Below are positions 1 through 9,583 of a stretch of DNA of 64,000 bases, piece by piece; position 1 is the stretch's first letter, and every line of letters begins with the position of its first letter. The position numbers and the translations under genes are program-made. Source of the DNA: a virus. The DNA lies in IMG/VR virus record IMGVR_UViG_3300009181_000044, positions 34,858-98,857 of that record. One strand, written 5' to 3'. The notes beneath the pieces are model-generated. The model was not told where the DNA came from and made no database searches. It saw only the letters and a program-made list of their open reading frames with translations.

Positions 1-1856
1 CCTCTGCGGTTACCCCCGCAAGTACCCCCGCAACAGTTTCTACTACAGGAAATAGTACATACCCTACTAGTGGTACTTGGTTTACTACTAATTCAAACGG
101 TATAACTTGGACTGTAACCTGGTTAGCAAATGCTCCTAACTCTATTAGTGAGGGATATACCCTTTACCAAAGTGATGGTGTGTTTGTTACTAATGGCAAT
201 ACTAGTTGGGGCTTTCCATACATTAGTTCTTTAAAGGTAGGTAACTTAGCAGCAATCAGTGTAAATACTGGTGGTTTAACAATTTCAGATTACATTAAAG
301 GTGGTAACGCCACTAGTCTTACAACCGGTAATGGTTTTTATGTAGACTCAAGTGGGTATATTAGAGTAGGCACTCCTGGAGCTGCTCAACTAAAGTTTGA
401 TGCTAGTGGATTAAAAATATCGGACTCCACAGGTACGGATATTTTTACTGTAGTTAGTACTGCTAGTACAAATGCAACTACAGCACTACAAACTGCAGGA
501 AGTGTTACTTGGCTGGGCGATGATGCAGTACAAATAATTACCGGCACTCAACTAAAGAAAATAAGCGGTAATAATCTGGCTTGGGATTCCCAAAGATATT
601 CAGCCGAAAGTTACGTAAATGGTGCCTACATAACTTTTATTCCTGTTAGTACAGCCAATGATTTCATGATAGGTTTAAATGCTGACCCAACTACTAATTC
701 AAGTTACAGTACTCTTGACTTTGCTTGGTATTGCACTGTTGCCGGCACTTTAGAAATATATGAAAACAATACTGGACAAAGTTTTGACGCAGGTATACCT
801 GCTCAAACATATAATAGTAGCACAGTTTTAGGTATTGTATATGATGGTAAAACTGTAAAATATTACAAAGATGGAACAGTAATAAGAACAGTAACAAAAA
901 GTGCTAATATAAGACTTTATGCAGATAGTAGTTTTTGTACACTTAATGCAGAAGCTAAATCTATCAGATTTGGTCCTGTAGGTGCAGCAGGTACTGATGG
1001 CATTACTCCTACTATAGCAGTAGGTACAATAACTACAGGGGGTGCTGGCAGCTCTGCATCAGTTACTCCAACTACTAGTGGCACAAATACAACACTAAAT
1101 TTTACTATTCCTCAAGGATATAAAGGCGATAATGGAGTATCTTATTCATTACTAGCAAGTCAACAAGTAATACGTAAACTAGCAAATGGAACCTTTAGTA
1201 TCCCGTATGTAACGGGTTACATTAAAAAATCAGATGGAACTACTGTTAGTGACTACAACGGATATTTTAAAATTTACAATGATAGTACAGGCTTAGTATA
1301 TACTAGTGCCGCAGCAGAAAGTAATAAAACGTATAATTTTTCTAGTGTTCCCGCCACAATGGCAGTAGATATATACGCATACGTTGATAGTGGATTTACT
1401 CAACTAATAGGTAGAATATCTATACCTGTAATTAAAGATGGTGCAGACTCTATAGTTCCCGGAGATGCAGGAGCTCGAGGTAGTTTACAAGGTTACGGTT
1501 CAAAGTATGGTATTACCACAGATTCTTGGAATAATAACTTAGCTAATCGTGTAATTTTTAATCTTGTTAATGGTTCTGCCGCGACAAGTGAAGTAACTTT
1601 TACAAGTTACAATCAAATAGGTGATACGGTTACCTTTACAAATTCTGCACAAACAGCATCGTTTACTAAATTCTGGGATGGCACTACATGGCTAGATCCT
1701 GCCGTAATTATAAATGGCAACCTAATAGCTACTGGAACTATTGCTGCTAATAGACTAGCGGCTAACTCACTGTTAGTAGGGCACAGAATTGAAAATACCG
1801 CAGGCACTTTTGTTATGAATTTTGGTGCTACGCCATCTATCTCGATCTCAGTTTAA
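1..1856 (+). CDS. Tail tip / host-specificity (J-like) protein, C-terminal part
   Basis: The reading frame is open from the left edge of the window, so the 5' end is missing. The visible ~617 residues are rich in Thr, Ser, Gly and Asn. They contain a collagen-like Gly-rich stretch (GPVGAAGTDG) followed by a fibre motif ending in NFTIPQG, and the C-terminus has the NGNLIATGTIAANRLA pattern typical of the trimerising end of lambda J-like central tail fibres. It is followed 8 nt later by another tail gene in the same direction. I infer a tail-tip protein contacting the host surface; a generic long tail fibre is the alternative. Confidence 0.7.
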   Translation, partial: SAVTPASTPATVSTTGNSTYPTSGTWFTTNSNGITWTVTWLANAPNSISEGYTLYQSDGVFVTNGNTSWGFPYISSLKVGNLAAISVNTGGLTISDYIKGGNATSLTTGNGFYVDSSGYIRVGTPGAAQLKFDASGLKISDSTGTDIFTVVSTASTNATTALQTAGSVTWLGDDAVQIITGTQLKKISGNNLAWDSQRYSAESYVNGAYITFIPVSTANDFMIGLNADPTTNSSYSTLDFAWYCTVAGTLEIYENNTGQSFDAGIPAQTYNSSTVLGIVYDGKTVKYYKDGTVIRTVTKSANIRLYADSSFCTLNAEAKSIRFGPVGAAGTDGITPTIAVGTITTGGAGSSASVTPTTSGTNTTLNFTIPQGYKGDNGVSYSLLASQQVIRKLANGTFSIPYVTGYIKKSDGTTVSDYNGYFKIYNDSTGLVYTSAAAESNKTYNFSSVPATMAVDIYAYVDSGFTQLIGRISIPVIKDGADSIVPGDAGARGSLQGYGSKYGITTDSWNNNLANRVIFNLVNGSAATSEVTFTSYNQIGDTVTFTNSAQTASFTKFWDGTTWLDPAVIINGNLIATGTIAANRLAANSLLVGHRIENTAGTFVMNFGATPSISISV

Positions 1857-1864
1857 GGAACACC

Positions 1865-2686
1865 ATGGCAAACCTAAGAGTAATTTACAACAATTTGGCA
1901 GATGCGGCTGTTATTACAGCAAGCACAACTGCCTCAGGTTTTAGTGTTGATAACCTTAAAAATACTCAAAAAACCAGCGTTCATCGTAGTACTGGTGCTG
2001 CTGTAACTTATACACTAACTTGGTCAACCGCACAAAGCATTAGTTGTGTAGCCCTGCCTGCAACAAATTTGCAGGCAGGCGATACCATTAAAATTGTAGG
2101 GTACACAGAAACCGCAGACACTACGCCTATTTACGAAACTGACAATCTACCGGCTTGCACAGGTCGAGTAACAACACTGTATAATAAATACACGCTGCCA
2201 ACTTACGTTGATTTTGGTTTTGGCGGAGCTACTAAAACCAGTTTTTGGTTTCCCACAACTTATCAGCTTAAAAAGCTAGTAATTACCTTAACTAGTACTA
2301 CAGTTACAGCAATTGACTGTGCTAGACTTATTTGTGGCACATACTGGGAAAGCACTAGACAAGCTAGTAATGGTATTCAATTAGGCTACGAAGATTTAAG
2401 TGAAATTACTACAACTCGTAGTGGTAACACGTACGAAGACCGAAAGCCTATCTCAGAAACTATGCAGTTTGATTTAGAATACCTGCCAGACGCAGACCGT
2501 AAACAACTACAAACACTAATGCGTAGCTGGGGTTCTAGTGCATTAATATACTACTGTATATTTCCTAGCAATACTAATCCTGAGTTAACTCAAAGCTATA
2601 GTATATATGGTCGCAGTAATTCTAACAGTTTACAATATCAGTTCTTTAGTTTCTATAACACCAATCTTGATATAAAAAGTTGGTAA
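1865..2686 (+). CDS. Putative tail tip-associated protein
   Basis: A 273-residue beta-rich protein with no membrane segment. The N-terminus (MANLRVIYNNLADAA) leads into a domain that reads like a galactose-binding/discoidin-type sandwich, followed by a conserved-looking EDLSEITTTRSGNTYEDRK stretch. This layout is often found next to J-like proteins in siphovirus tails. An AGGAA ribosome-binding site precedes the ATG. A rho-independent terminator follows, so it closes the transcription unit of the tail tip. The precise function is unknown. Confidence 0.55.
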   Translation: MANLRVIYNNLADAAVITASTTASGFSVDNLKNTQKTSVHRSTGAAVTYTLTWSTAQSISCVALPATNLQAGDTIKIVGYTETADTTPIYETDNLPACTGRVTTLYNKYTLPTYVDFGFGGATKTSFWFPTTYQLKKLVITLTSTTVTAIDCARLICGTYWESTRQASNGIQLGYEDLSEITTTRSGNTYEDRKPISETMQFDLEYLPDADRKQLQTLMRSWGSSALIYYCIFPSNTNPELTQSYSIYGRSNSNSLQYQFFSFYNTNLDIKSW

Positions 2687-2692
2687 AATAAA

Positions 2693-2722
2693 AAATACCA
2701 GTCTTAGGGCTGGTATTTTTTT
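2693..2722 (+). terminator. Rho-independent terminator
   Basis: A nine-base stem (AAATACCAG / CTGGTATTT) with an 8-nt loop is followed by a T run. It lies just after the stop codon of the tail gene and before a strong promoter. Confidence 0.85.
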
Positions 2723-2725
2723 ATG

Positions 2726-2754
2726 TTGACATTAGCCTGCCCTTATGATATAAT
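2726..2754 (+). promoter_or_regulatory. Consensus sigma70 promoter
   Basis: TTGACA at 2726 and TATAAT at 2749 are separated by exactly 17 bp, a perfect match to the E. coli consensus. It drives the fibre gene array that begins at 2880. Confidence 0.9.
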
Positions 2755-2847
2755 AATACAAAATGTCTAGACGTGTCGAATTTTTTTCTTGACAGGCTTT
2801 AGACGCTAATTAAATTGGTTTAACTATGTTATAGCAGGTTGTTTATA

Positions 2848-2879
2848 GAATAAACCTCCTGATAGGGGAGATATATTTT
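2848..2879 (+). promoter_or_regulatory. Ribosome-binding site with possible sequestering hairpin
   Basis: The very strong Shine-Dalgarno AGGGGAG upstream of the 2880 start is preceded a few bases earlier by CCTCC. The two can pair into a small hairpin with a TGATA loop. This may tune translation of the first fibre gene; it is seen only as base complementarity. Confidence 0.4.
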
Positions 2880-3227
2880 ATGGAGCATACAAGTCCAGAC
2901 GACATAATACAAACACTTATGATGCTTGCTGTGGGAATAATTGCGGCTTTATTTGTATTTAAAAAGTTAATAAAAGATTGGCTTAGTAATGATGTTGAGT
3001 CAAATCTTATTAAACTTATGCATACTGAGCTAGAACGTCTAAGTGAGCAAAATACGGCTCTTAGCCTGGAATTAGGTCGCTTACATACTGAAGTAATTGC
3101 ACTAAATCACGAACTACAAAAGTTAACTGTAGAAAATCAGCGATTACAAACCGAGGTTATTGCTCTTACAAACGAAGTAAGTAGCTTTAAACTATTAAGA
3201 CAAGGGAGTATTTATGGCAAGATCTAG
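2880..3227 (+). CDS. Membrane-anchored coiled-coil protein
   Basis: A 115-residue protein with one transmembrane helix at residues ~12-30 (MMLAVGIIAALFVF) followed by a Leu/Glu heptad region up to the C-terminus, which indicates a coiled coil. Its last 14 nt overlap the next gene. It opens the transcript from the consensus promoter at 2726. Topology resembles small spanin- or anchor-type phage proteins, but its place at the head of the fibre locus gives no clear role. Confidence 0.7.
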   Translation: MEHTSPDDIIQTLMMLAVGIIAALFVFKKLIKDWLSNDVESNLIKLMHTELERLSEQNTALSLELGRLHTEVIALNHELQKLTVENQRLQTEVIALTNEVSSFKLLRQGSIYGKI

Positions 3228-3837
3228 ATTATTAGACCCCATCAATGATTTAATTACAGATGGTGGTGACGTACTTTGGAGTTTTGTGCGTGGAGAACAA
3301 TTAGAGTTTCCTATTACACTAAATTTTGTAGAAGACGCCCTTAGTTGGTATGGAAATGCTAATAACAGAGGATATGTTTACGAAGCTGTAGTAGTAGAAG
3401 CAAATAATACTGTCGGACAAATCACTACACCAACTACAATTAAACCAAACGGAATTACTAATGTATTAACTGTTAGGGTGCCCTCACTTATTGGTAACTG
3501 GGACGCAGCTTCAGCTTATAATAAAGAAGAAGTAGTCTACTACACTGTAAACGGAAAATACTATAAATTATTAACTGGTGCAGCCAGAACAAGCGCAGTA
3601 ACTCCAGTTTTAGATACTGCATTTTGGGCTGAAACCACAATAAATAAAGTTTACTTACAATTTCCAAAAACATTGGGCACAACTTGGACTCAAACACCAA
3701 CTGTAGAAACTCCAGTTTATGGCTTCTTTGAGCTACGTGTAACAGAACCACAAGATGCTACTTTTATACGCACTTGGAAACCTGTTAGAGGAATGGTAGA
3801 GCTTTTATTTAGTCCTACATATAGCTCTAACGATTAA
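3214..3837 (+). CDS. Tail protein with carbohydrate-binding-like module
   Basis: A 207-residue protein. Residues ~92-140 carry Trp, Tyr and Gly at positions resembling a CBM5/12 chitin-binding-type module: WDAASAYNKEEVVYY, then GKYYKL, then a G...P...FW pattern. Such modules occur in phage fibres and bind cell-surface glycans. The flanks look like beta sandwiches. It overlaps the upstream gene by 14 nt, suggesting translational coupling. The binding role is inferred from the motif only. Confidence 0.55.
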   Translation: MARSRLLDPINDLITDGGDVLWSFVRGEQLEFPITLNFVEDALSWYGNANNRGYVYEAVVVEANNTVGQITTPTTIKPNGITNVLTVRVPSLIGNWDAASAYNKEEVVYYTVNGKYYKLLTGAARTSAVTPVLDTAFWAETTINKVYLQFPKTLGTTWTQTPTVETPVYGFFELRVTEPQDATFIRTWKPVRGMVELLFSPTYSSND

Positions 3838-3845
3838 GGAAAATT

Positions 3846-5927
3846 ATGGCAGATATTAAACAAATTTCAGTATCTGCTTCTATTAATACTGCTCAAGATA
3901 ATAGTAGCACTACAAATATAGTAACAAGCGTATCTACAACTAGTGTATCTACAAGCACTTTAGCTAGTATTACACCTAATACTCTAACACAAACTGAAAA
4001 TACAGAGTTAAACGTAGTAGTTACAAATATGGGCGAGGAAAGTATTCCAGAACCCACCTTATTTAAACGGTTAGACGATACCTTTGGGTACAGCGAGCAA
4101 TTAATAAAGGTCATAGCTAAAGTACTGGTGGACTTAGCAGGTACACAATATCAAGTTAGCGCAGCAGTCACAAAAGTATTGGCTGACCCCGCTACAGCCT
4201 CAGAAATATTTAGTAGAGTTGTAGAGTACTATAGAACATATACAGATGCTACCACCAATACCGAACAATTGCAATTAGCCGTTGCAAAAGTATTTGCAGA
4301 TATTACCGCTAATACTGAAACACTATCAAAAATACTAGATAAAACAGCACAAGATTTAACAACTACTAGTGAGCAGCAAGTATTTCAAGCAGATAAAGTA
4401 TTAGAAGACTGGGTAGACGCCACAGATGACATACTTGGCGAAGCAAACATAGATGATGATGAATATGCAGATGTTGGTAAAACTTTATCAGACTACGCAA
4501 CTACCAACGATCAATTTGACAGAACTGTTACTTTTGACAGACAAGTTGCAGACGCAGATAGCGTTACAGATTTAGCACAATTTGCAGTTGATGTCAATAA
4601 AGTAGATACTGCAACTAATACAGAACAAAGAACACTAGCCGTAGATAAAATAGCACAAGATCAAGTTGCTACTACTGAACAAGCTTATTTAAACACAAAT
4701 AAAGTAACACAAGAAACTACAACTACTAGTGAAACTACGCAACTTGCAGCTGATGTTAGCAAACTTGATCAAGTAACTACTAATGAAACTAGTAGTAAAG
4801 ATATTTTTCCGGTTGTGGCGGATCAAGCAGTTACAGCTGAAACATTTGACAGAACCGTTCAGTTTAATAGAACACTTACAGAGTCTAGTGCTACCACAGA
4901 ACAAGTGCAAAAATCCGTTGAGCCTGTATTAACGGAAACTATAACTACAAGCGAGCTAACAACACAACTTGTAGATAAGGTCGCACAAGAAAATATAACT
5001 ACTACTGAACAACAAGTATTTGAAGCAACTAAAGTCTTAGAAGATTTAGTTGATGCCACAGACGATGTGCTTGGAGAAGCAAATGTTGATGATGATCAGT
5101 ATGCTCAAGTAGATAAAACAGTATCCGATTACTTGGCTACAAGTGATCAATTTGATAGAACTGTTGATTTTAATAGAACAGTTACTGATACTGATACTAC
5201 TGTAGATTTAGTAACATTTGCAGCTGAAATAGTGCGTCAAGATAACGCAATAACTTCAGAAACATTTGACAGAGTTGTTGGTTTTAATAGAGACTTTACT
5301 GATCAAACTATTAACGCAGAACAAGTGCAAAAAGTTGTTGCAACAGTACTTGCAGAAATTACTGCTATTACAGAAGTTATAACTCAATTAATAGATAAAG
5401 CAGCTCAAGATTTAACAACTACTAGTGAATACCAGGTATTTCAAACAAACAAAGTTTTAGAAGACTGGGTAGATGCTACAGATGATTTTGATGGTGCCGC
5501 CACGATCGAAGACGATCAGTATGCTCAAGTAGATAAAACTCTATCAGACTACGCAACTACTAGTGATTTAATTAGTACAAGTGCTAGTTATAATAGAACA
5601 GTTACTGATACTGATACTACTGTAGATTTAGTAACACTTGCAATTCAACCAGCTTATCAAGAAACTGTAAATAGTCAAGAACAACTTGTTAAAGATGTTA
5701 CAACAACTTTAACAGAATCAAAAATTTTATCTGAGGTATTCGCTGCTGCAACTGACAAAGCACTTTCAGATAATACAAACAGTAGCGATACTGTAACTCT
5801 TGTTGGAGCACTTTCTAAAACGGAAACTGTTTCAATATCAGAAACAAAAACACTTGCTATGCAAAGCTACTTCGCTACAGACGATTACGTAGAAGCTGGG
5901 TATGTGGGTGAATACTATACTTATTAA
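3846..5927 (+). CDS. Acidic, repeat-rich fibre protein
   Basis: A 693-residue, strongly acidic protein rich in Thr, Asp, Val and Gln and almost free of aromatic residues. It is built from degenerate repeats: a KVLED(W/L)VDATDD unit followed by a (D/E)DD(E/Q)YA segment and SDYA/LATSDQFDRTV occurs three times, at about nt 4378, 5013 and 5433. Between these lie many shorter units of the form TTSEQ...KVL. The pattern suggests an elongated fibre shaft. No enzymatic motif is seen. A short hydrophobic/aromatic C-terminus (AGYVGEYYTY) ends it. Confidence 0.6.
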   Translation: MADIKQISVSASINTAQDNSSTTNIVTSVSTTSVSTSTLASITPNTLTQTENTELNVVVTNMGEESIPEPTLFKRLDDTFGYSEQLIKVIAKVLVDLAGTQYQVSAAVTKVLADPATASEIFSRVVEYYRTYTDATTNTEQLQLAVAKVFADITANTETLSKILDKTAQDLTTTSEQQVFQADKVLEDWVDATDDILGEANIDDDEYADVGKTLSDYATTNDQFDRTVTFDRQVADADSVTDLAQFAVDVNKVDTATNTEQRTLAVDKIAQDQVATTEQAYLNTNKVTQETTTTSETTQLAADVSKLDQVTTNETSSKDIFPVVADQAVTAETFDRTVQFNRTLTESSATTEQVQKSVEPVLTETITTSELTTQLVDKVAQENITTTEQQVFEATKVLEDLVDATDDVLGEANVDDDQYAQVDKTVSDYLATSDQFDRTVDFNRTVTDTDTTVDLVTFAAEIVRQDNAITSETFDRVVGFNRDFTDQTINAEQVQKVVATVLAEITAITEVITQLIDKAAQDLTTTSEYQVFQTNKVLEDWVDATDDFDGAATIEDDQYAQVDKTLSDYATTSDLISTSASYNRTVTDTDTTVDLVTLAIQPAYQETVNSQEQLVKDVTTTLTESKILSEVFAAATDKALSDNTNSSDTVTLVGALSKTETVSISETKTLAMQSYFATDDYVEAGYVGEYYTY

Positions 5928-5936
5928 GGATTTTAT

Positions 5937-6404
5937 ATGTTATTAGAAAACATCAAAACTAAAGGTACGTTGACCCTAATTCTAACAGATGAATTCGGCA
6001 ACGTAAAACAACAAGCAGAAGAAAACTTAGTTGTTTCCACAGGTTTAGCTTATATTGCTAGCCGTATGAAAGATACTACACTAGCTGCAACAAGCTATAT
6101 GAGTATTGGTACAGGTTCAGTAGCAGCAGCTGCAGCAAACACACAATTGGGTGCTGAAAGCGCACGAGTTACGTTAACTTCTACTACCCTAGTAACAACA
6201 ACTGTAGCTAACGATGCTATTCAGTATGTTGCATCTTTCCCAGCCGGTACAGGTACTGCAGCAATTACTGAGGCGGGTCTACACGCAGGTGCTGCAACCG
6301 CAACCGTAAATAGCGGAACACTAGTAGCTCGCACCGTATTCTCAGTAATTAACAAAGGTGCACTAGATACCTTGACAATTACTTGGAAAATTACTGTAGC
6401 TTAA
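5937..6404 (+). CDS. Fibre-associated structural protein
   Basis: A 155-residue beta-rich protein (N-terminus MLLENIKTKGTLTLILTD) with an NLVVSTGLAYIASRMKD segment. This is a type often met in fibre loci of T4-like and related aquatic phages, where it is annotated only as structural. An AAGGA ribosome-binding site precedes it. Role unknown. Confidence 0.5.
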   Translation: MLLENIKTKGTLTLILTDEFGNVKQQAEENLVVSTGLAYIASRMKDTTLAATSYMSIGTGSVAAAAANTQLGAESARVTLTSTTLVTTTVANDAIQYVASFPAGTGTAAITEAGLHAGAATATVNSGTLVARTVFSVINKGALDTLTITWKITVA

Positions 6405-6422
6405 TTTTAACAGGGGATACTT

Positions 6423-6644
6423 ATGGCGACTATTATTACACGAGTATTGGGGGTTTCGCCAAAAAATACTCCCCTTACTAATTCAGAAGTTGATAATAAC
6501 TTTATTAACTTAAACACAGAACTTGGTGAAAAGTTGGTTAAAACGTCAAATTTAAATGATTTAAGTAACGTGGCAACCGCAAGAACAAATTTAGACGTAT
6601 ACAGTCAAGCAGAAGCAGTGGGTTTAGCTATTGCTTTAGGATAA
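6423..6644 (+). CDS. Small fibre protein
   Basis: A 73-residue protein with the sequence KNTPLTNSEVDNNFINLN, a motif very common at the start of phage tail-fibre polypeptides, where it forms a short connector helix. Here it stands as a separate short gene, perhaps an adaptor or the detached N-terminus of a fibre. Confidence 0.55.
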   Translation: MATIITRVLGVSPKNTPLTNSEVDNNFINLNTELGEKLVKTSNLNDLSNVATARTNLDVYSQAEAVGLAIALG

Positions 6645-6653
6645 GGATACAAA

Positions 6654-6980
6654 ATGGCTTTCAAATCAAAAATAACAGCAAATATTGGAATAGATGCCAG
6701 TCCTAGTACCATAACTCCTACCATTACTGCAGGTCAGACTGGTACCTTAATCGGTTTATCTATTGCCAACACAACTGCTGCAACAATTACCGTTTCAGCA
6801 CGTTTAGTAAAAAATGGTGGAACATCAGCATTTTTAGTTAAAAGCGCCGCAGTACTTCCTGGCGGCGCTCTTGCCATTGTAGGCGGCGATCAAAAATTAG
6901 TTATTGAAGAAGGTGATTCAGTCACAGCCAGCGCAAGCGCAGCAACTTCAGCAGACGCAATTATTTCATACTTAATATAA
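6654..6980 (+). CDS. Small beta-sandwich structural protein
   Basis: A 108-residue Ala/Thr/Val-rich protein with alternating hydrophobic residues and no membrane segment or signal peptide. Its size and sequence style match head or fibre decoration proteins that sit beside fibres in aquatic phages. No catalytic motif is seen. Confidence 0.45.
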   Translation: MAFKSKITANIGIDASPSTITPTITAGQTGTLIGLSIANTTAATITVSARLVKNGGTSAFLVKSAAVLPGGALAIVGGDQKLVIEEGDSVTASASAATSADAIISYLI

Positions 6981-6990
6981 GGAGTACACT

Positions 6991-9216
6991 ATGGCAGTCA
7001 TAGGAAATGCTCCATTTCAGGGCTTAGTCTCTGGTGGTGAGATTTTAGACGGTTCGATTGAAGGTGTAGACTTAAGTACTAGTGCAATTGCAGCTAGACT
7101 TGGTTATACTCCTGTCAATCCAGGTGCGGCAGCTATTACAGCTGGTTCAATTAATAACACTACAATAGGTGCCACCACAGTTTCTACAGGTGCGTTCACA
7201 ACCTTAACAAGCAATGCTGCAGTAACTTTCACTGCAGGCACTGCTTCTACTACTACCGGGACAGGAACACTTGTAATCACAGGTGGTTTAGGGGTAAGCG
7301 GAAGAATTAACGCAGCCAACTTTGACGGTATTGTTGGTGCTAATACGGCGGCGGCTGGTTCGTTTACTACGCTGAGTGCTACGAGTGCAACTACTATTAC
7401 AGCCCAACTTACAGCATCGACTGGTGATGGAACATACCCAATAATCAGCAAAGATACCAGAGCATTTAGTGCGGGTGTTACCGGCCCACAGTTAGGGTTT
7501 TTTGGGCTGGATTCAACCTCAACAAATAATTCACTTGGTGCAATTCGTGCGCTTGCACAAACCAGTCAAAACGGAACACTAGAGGCACGAGTTTTATCAA
7601 ACGGTTCCATAACCACTATCGGCACATTCTCCTCCACTGGCCTTGCAGTCACTGGAACGCTGAGTGCTACGAATACGATTACTCAAACAGGGTCAAGCGG
7701 CACATTAGCATTTAACCAAAATCAAACTATCACTGGGGCAATAGTAAATACAAAAACAGCGGTAGGGGCAAATTCCCTTGGAGCCTACGATCAATTTGCT
7801 ACAAAAGACAATACTGGAGCGACAAATACATGGGCTGTTGGTGTAAATGTTAATTCAGCCAATAGCAGTTGGGAACTCTATAACGGCGGCACAAAATTTT
7901 TAATAACTCAAGCTGGCAGTGTTAGTATTGGGGGACATTCGCCTAACGCACGACTAGATGTGCGGGGTGATACTGGTTCTAGCGTAAATGCAATTATGAG
8001 AATAAGAGGCACAAACACTACCTCAAGAACAACTAGGTTGCAGTTTGAAGATTATTTGGGAACACTAGCAGATGCTACGATCGATTTTAAAATACCAACA
8101 GCAAGTTCTGCCGCTTCAGCCCTATTGCAAATGGGTATTAACGGCGCTGCTGCACTTGCTATAGACGTTAATTCTAACGTAGGTGTTGGGACTACTGCCC
8201 CACAAAACAGATTACAAGTAGTGACCACAACAAGGCCTCAATTTTCTGTAAGTTATGACGGCACAACAGGTTTGTATCTTGAAGATTCAAGTAACTCAGT
8301 TGGTAAAAGTTGGAAAATTGCTACTTCTACAGCGGTGGCAAGCGCATTAGAATTTTATCAATCAACTGCAACAAGCGGTGTTCCTGTTTGGTCAGCATCA
8401 GCGGCAATGACCCTTGATGCAAGCGGTAGGTTGTTAATTGGAACAACTACTCCTACACAAACTTCTAACTTACTGGAAGTAAATAAAAGTCAAGGTGGTC
8501 AAACTGGTGCCCATGTTGTTAATACTTCAACCAGTAGTGCTTATGCTGAAGCCGTACTTACTACGTCTGCATATAATACAGGATTACTCATAGGATCTGT
8601 TGGAGGAAACGTTACCACATTCGGAATTGCAACTATTGCAGGAGTAGCACCGGCTGGCGTTAGTTATATAATGCAGTTTAGTGCGTATCCAATGGTTATC
8701 AATCATTATGCGGCACAACCAATTGTATTTGGTACCGGCAATGCAAACCGCCTGACCATTGGCTCCACTGGTAACATTGGTATTGCTACCACAGCTGTCT
8801 ACAACAGCGCAAAACTTTCTATTGCTGGTGACCTTGAGGCTCGTGGCAACATGAAGTCTTATAACGGAAGTAGAGGAGGTTTAGCAATTGGAGCATCGGT
8901 AAACTTATTTACTATAAATACTGGCTCTTATGGTACGGCTGTTAGCATGATTGCCTACGTTCAGCAACGAGACGATAACGTTGGTGCTTTAAGTAACTAT
9001 CAATACAGCATCACTGGCTGGGGTGGCTCTGGCGTAACCGTCAATGTTGCCAGCTCTCAAAATTACGGTGTTGCTTCTGCACTTACTGTAACTACCTCAG
9101 GTTCTAGCGGCGGTGCAGTCGTCACCCTCACAAATGCTTCAGGAAGAGCAAGCACCTCAGTGGCTGTGGTAGCCATCGTGCTGATTGGATATGAGTCAGT
9201 TAACTGGGGCTTCTAA
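6991..9216 (+). CDS. Long tail fibre protein
   Basis: A 741-residue fibre. The N-terminal ~130 residues have the phage-fibre shaft pattern (SINNTTIGATTVSTGAFTT). The middle holds repeated short units such as NVGVGTTAPQNRLQV and RLLIGTTTPTQTSNLLEV, which resemble trimeric intramolecular-chaperone-associated fibre repeats. The C-terminus (GYESVNWGF) is aromatic. Likely a receptor-binding fibre, as several parallel fibres follow. Confidence 0.7.
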   Translation: MAVIGNAPFQGLVSGGEILDGSIEGVDLSTSAIAARLGYTPVNPGAAAITAGSINNTTIGATTVSTGAFTTLTSNAAVTFTAGTASTTTGTGTLVITGGLGVSGRINAANFDGIVGANTAAAGSFTTLSATSATTITAQLTASTGDGTYPIISKDTRAFSAGVTGPQLGFFGLDSTSTNNSLGAIRALAQTSQNGTLEARVLSNGSITTIGTFSSTGLAVTGTLSATNTITQTGSSGTLAFNQNQTITGAIVNTKTAVGANSLGAYDQFATKDNTGATNTWAVGVNVNSANSSWELYNGGTKFLITQAGSVSIGGHSPNARLDVRGDTGSSVNAIMRIRGTNTTSRTTRLQFEDYLGTLADATIDFKIPTASSAASALLQMGINGAAALAIDVNSNVGVGTTAPQNRLQVVTTTRPQFSVSYDGTTGLYLEDSSNSVGKSWKIATSTAVASALEFYQSTATSGVPVWSASAAMTLDASGRLLIGTTTPTQTSNLLEVNKSQGGQTGAHVVNTSTSSAYAEAVLTTSAYNTGLLIGSVGGNVTTFGIATIAGVAPAGVSYIMQFSAYPMVINHYAAQPIVFGTGNANRLTIGSTGNIGIATTAVYNSAKLSIAGDLEARGNMKSYNGSRGGLAIGASVNLFTINTGSYGTAVSMIAYVQQRDDNVGALSNYQYSITGWGGSGVTVNVASSQNYGVASALTVTTSGSSGGAVVTLTNASGRASTSVAVVAIVLIGYESVNWGF

Positions 9217-9232
9217 TTTTTAAAGGAAAATC

Positions 9233-9565
9233 ATGACAACATGGACAATTGAACAACTGGAACGTGAAACTCAGACTGGTTTAGTAACTCAAGTGCACTG
9301 GCGTGCAACTGCCACAGACACAGTTGGAACTGGCGACGATACAAAAAACTACTCAGCTACCGCATACGGCTCACTAGGCTTAACAGCTGGCGATACCGTA
9401 ATCCCATTTGCTGACTTAACCAAAGATGTGGTAGTTGGCTGGGTAAAAGATAAACTGGGCACAGAAGCTGTCACAACTACAGAAGCCAGCCTAGCCCAAC
9501 AGCTTGCAGACCTAAAAGCACCAAAATCTACAGCAGGCTTTCCAACCAGTTGGACTGCAGTTTAA
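9233..9565 (+). CDS. Small conserved phage protein in fibre locus
   Basis: A 110-residue protein (N-terminus MTTWTIEQLERET) with a VHWRATATD segment, a VVVGWVKDKLG segment and a Lys-Ala-Pro tail. Proteins of this form accompany fibre genes in many phages of aquatic bacteria. Its function has not been shown and no motif suggests one. Confidence 0.5.
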   Translation: MTTWTIEQLERETQTGLVTQVHWRATATDTVGTGDDTKNYSATAYGSLGLTAGDTVIPFADLTKDVVVGWVKDKLGTEAVTTTEASLAQQLADLKAPKSTAGFPTSWTAV

Positions 9566-9583
9566 TATACCGGAGAACAACCC

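Noticed and set aside
3846-5927. CRISPR-like repeats
   Set aside because: The repeats are in-frame, degenerate and coding, with irregular spacing; no spacer structure is present anywhere in the window.
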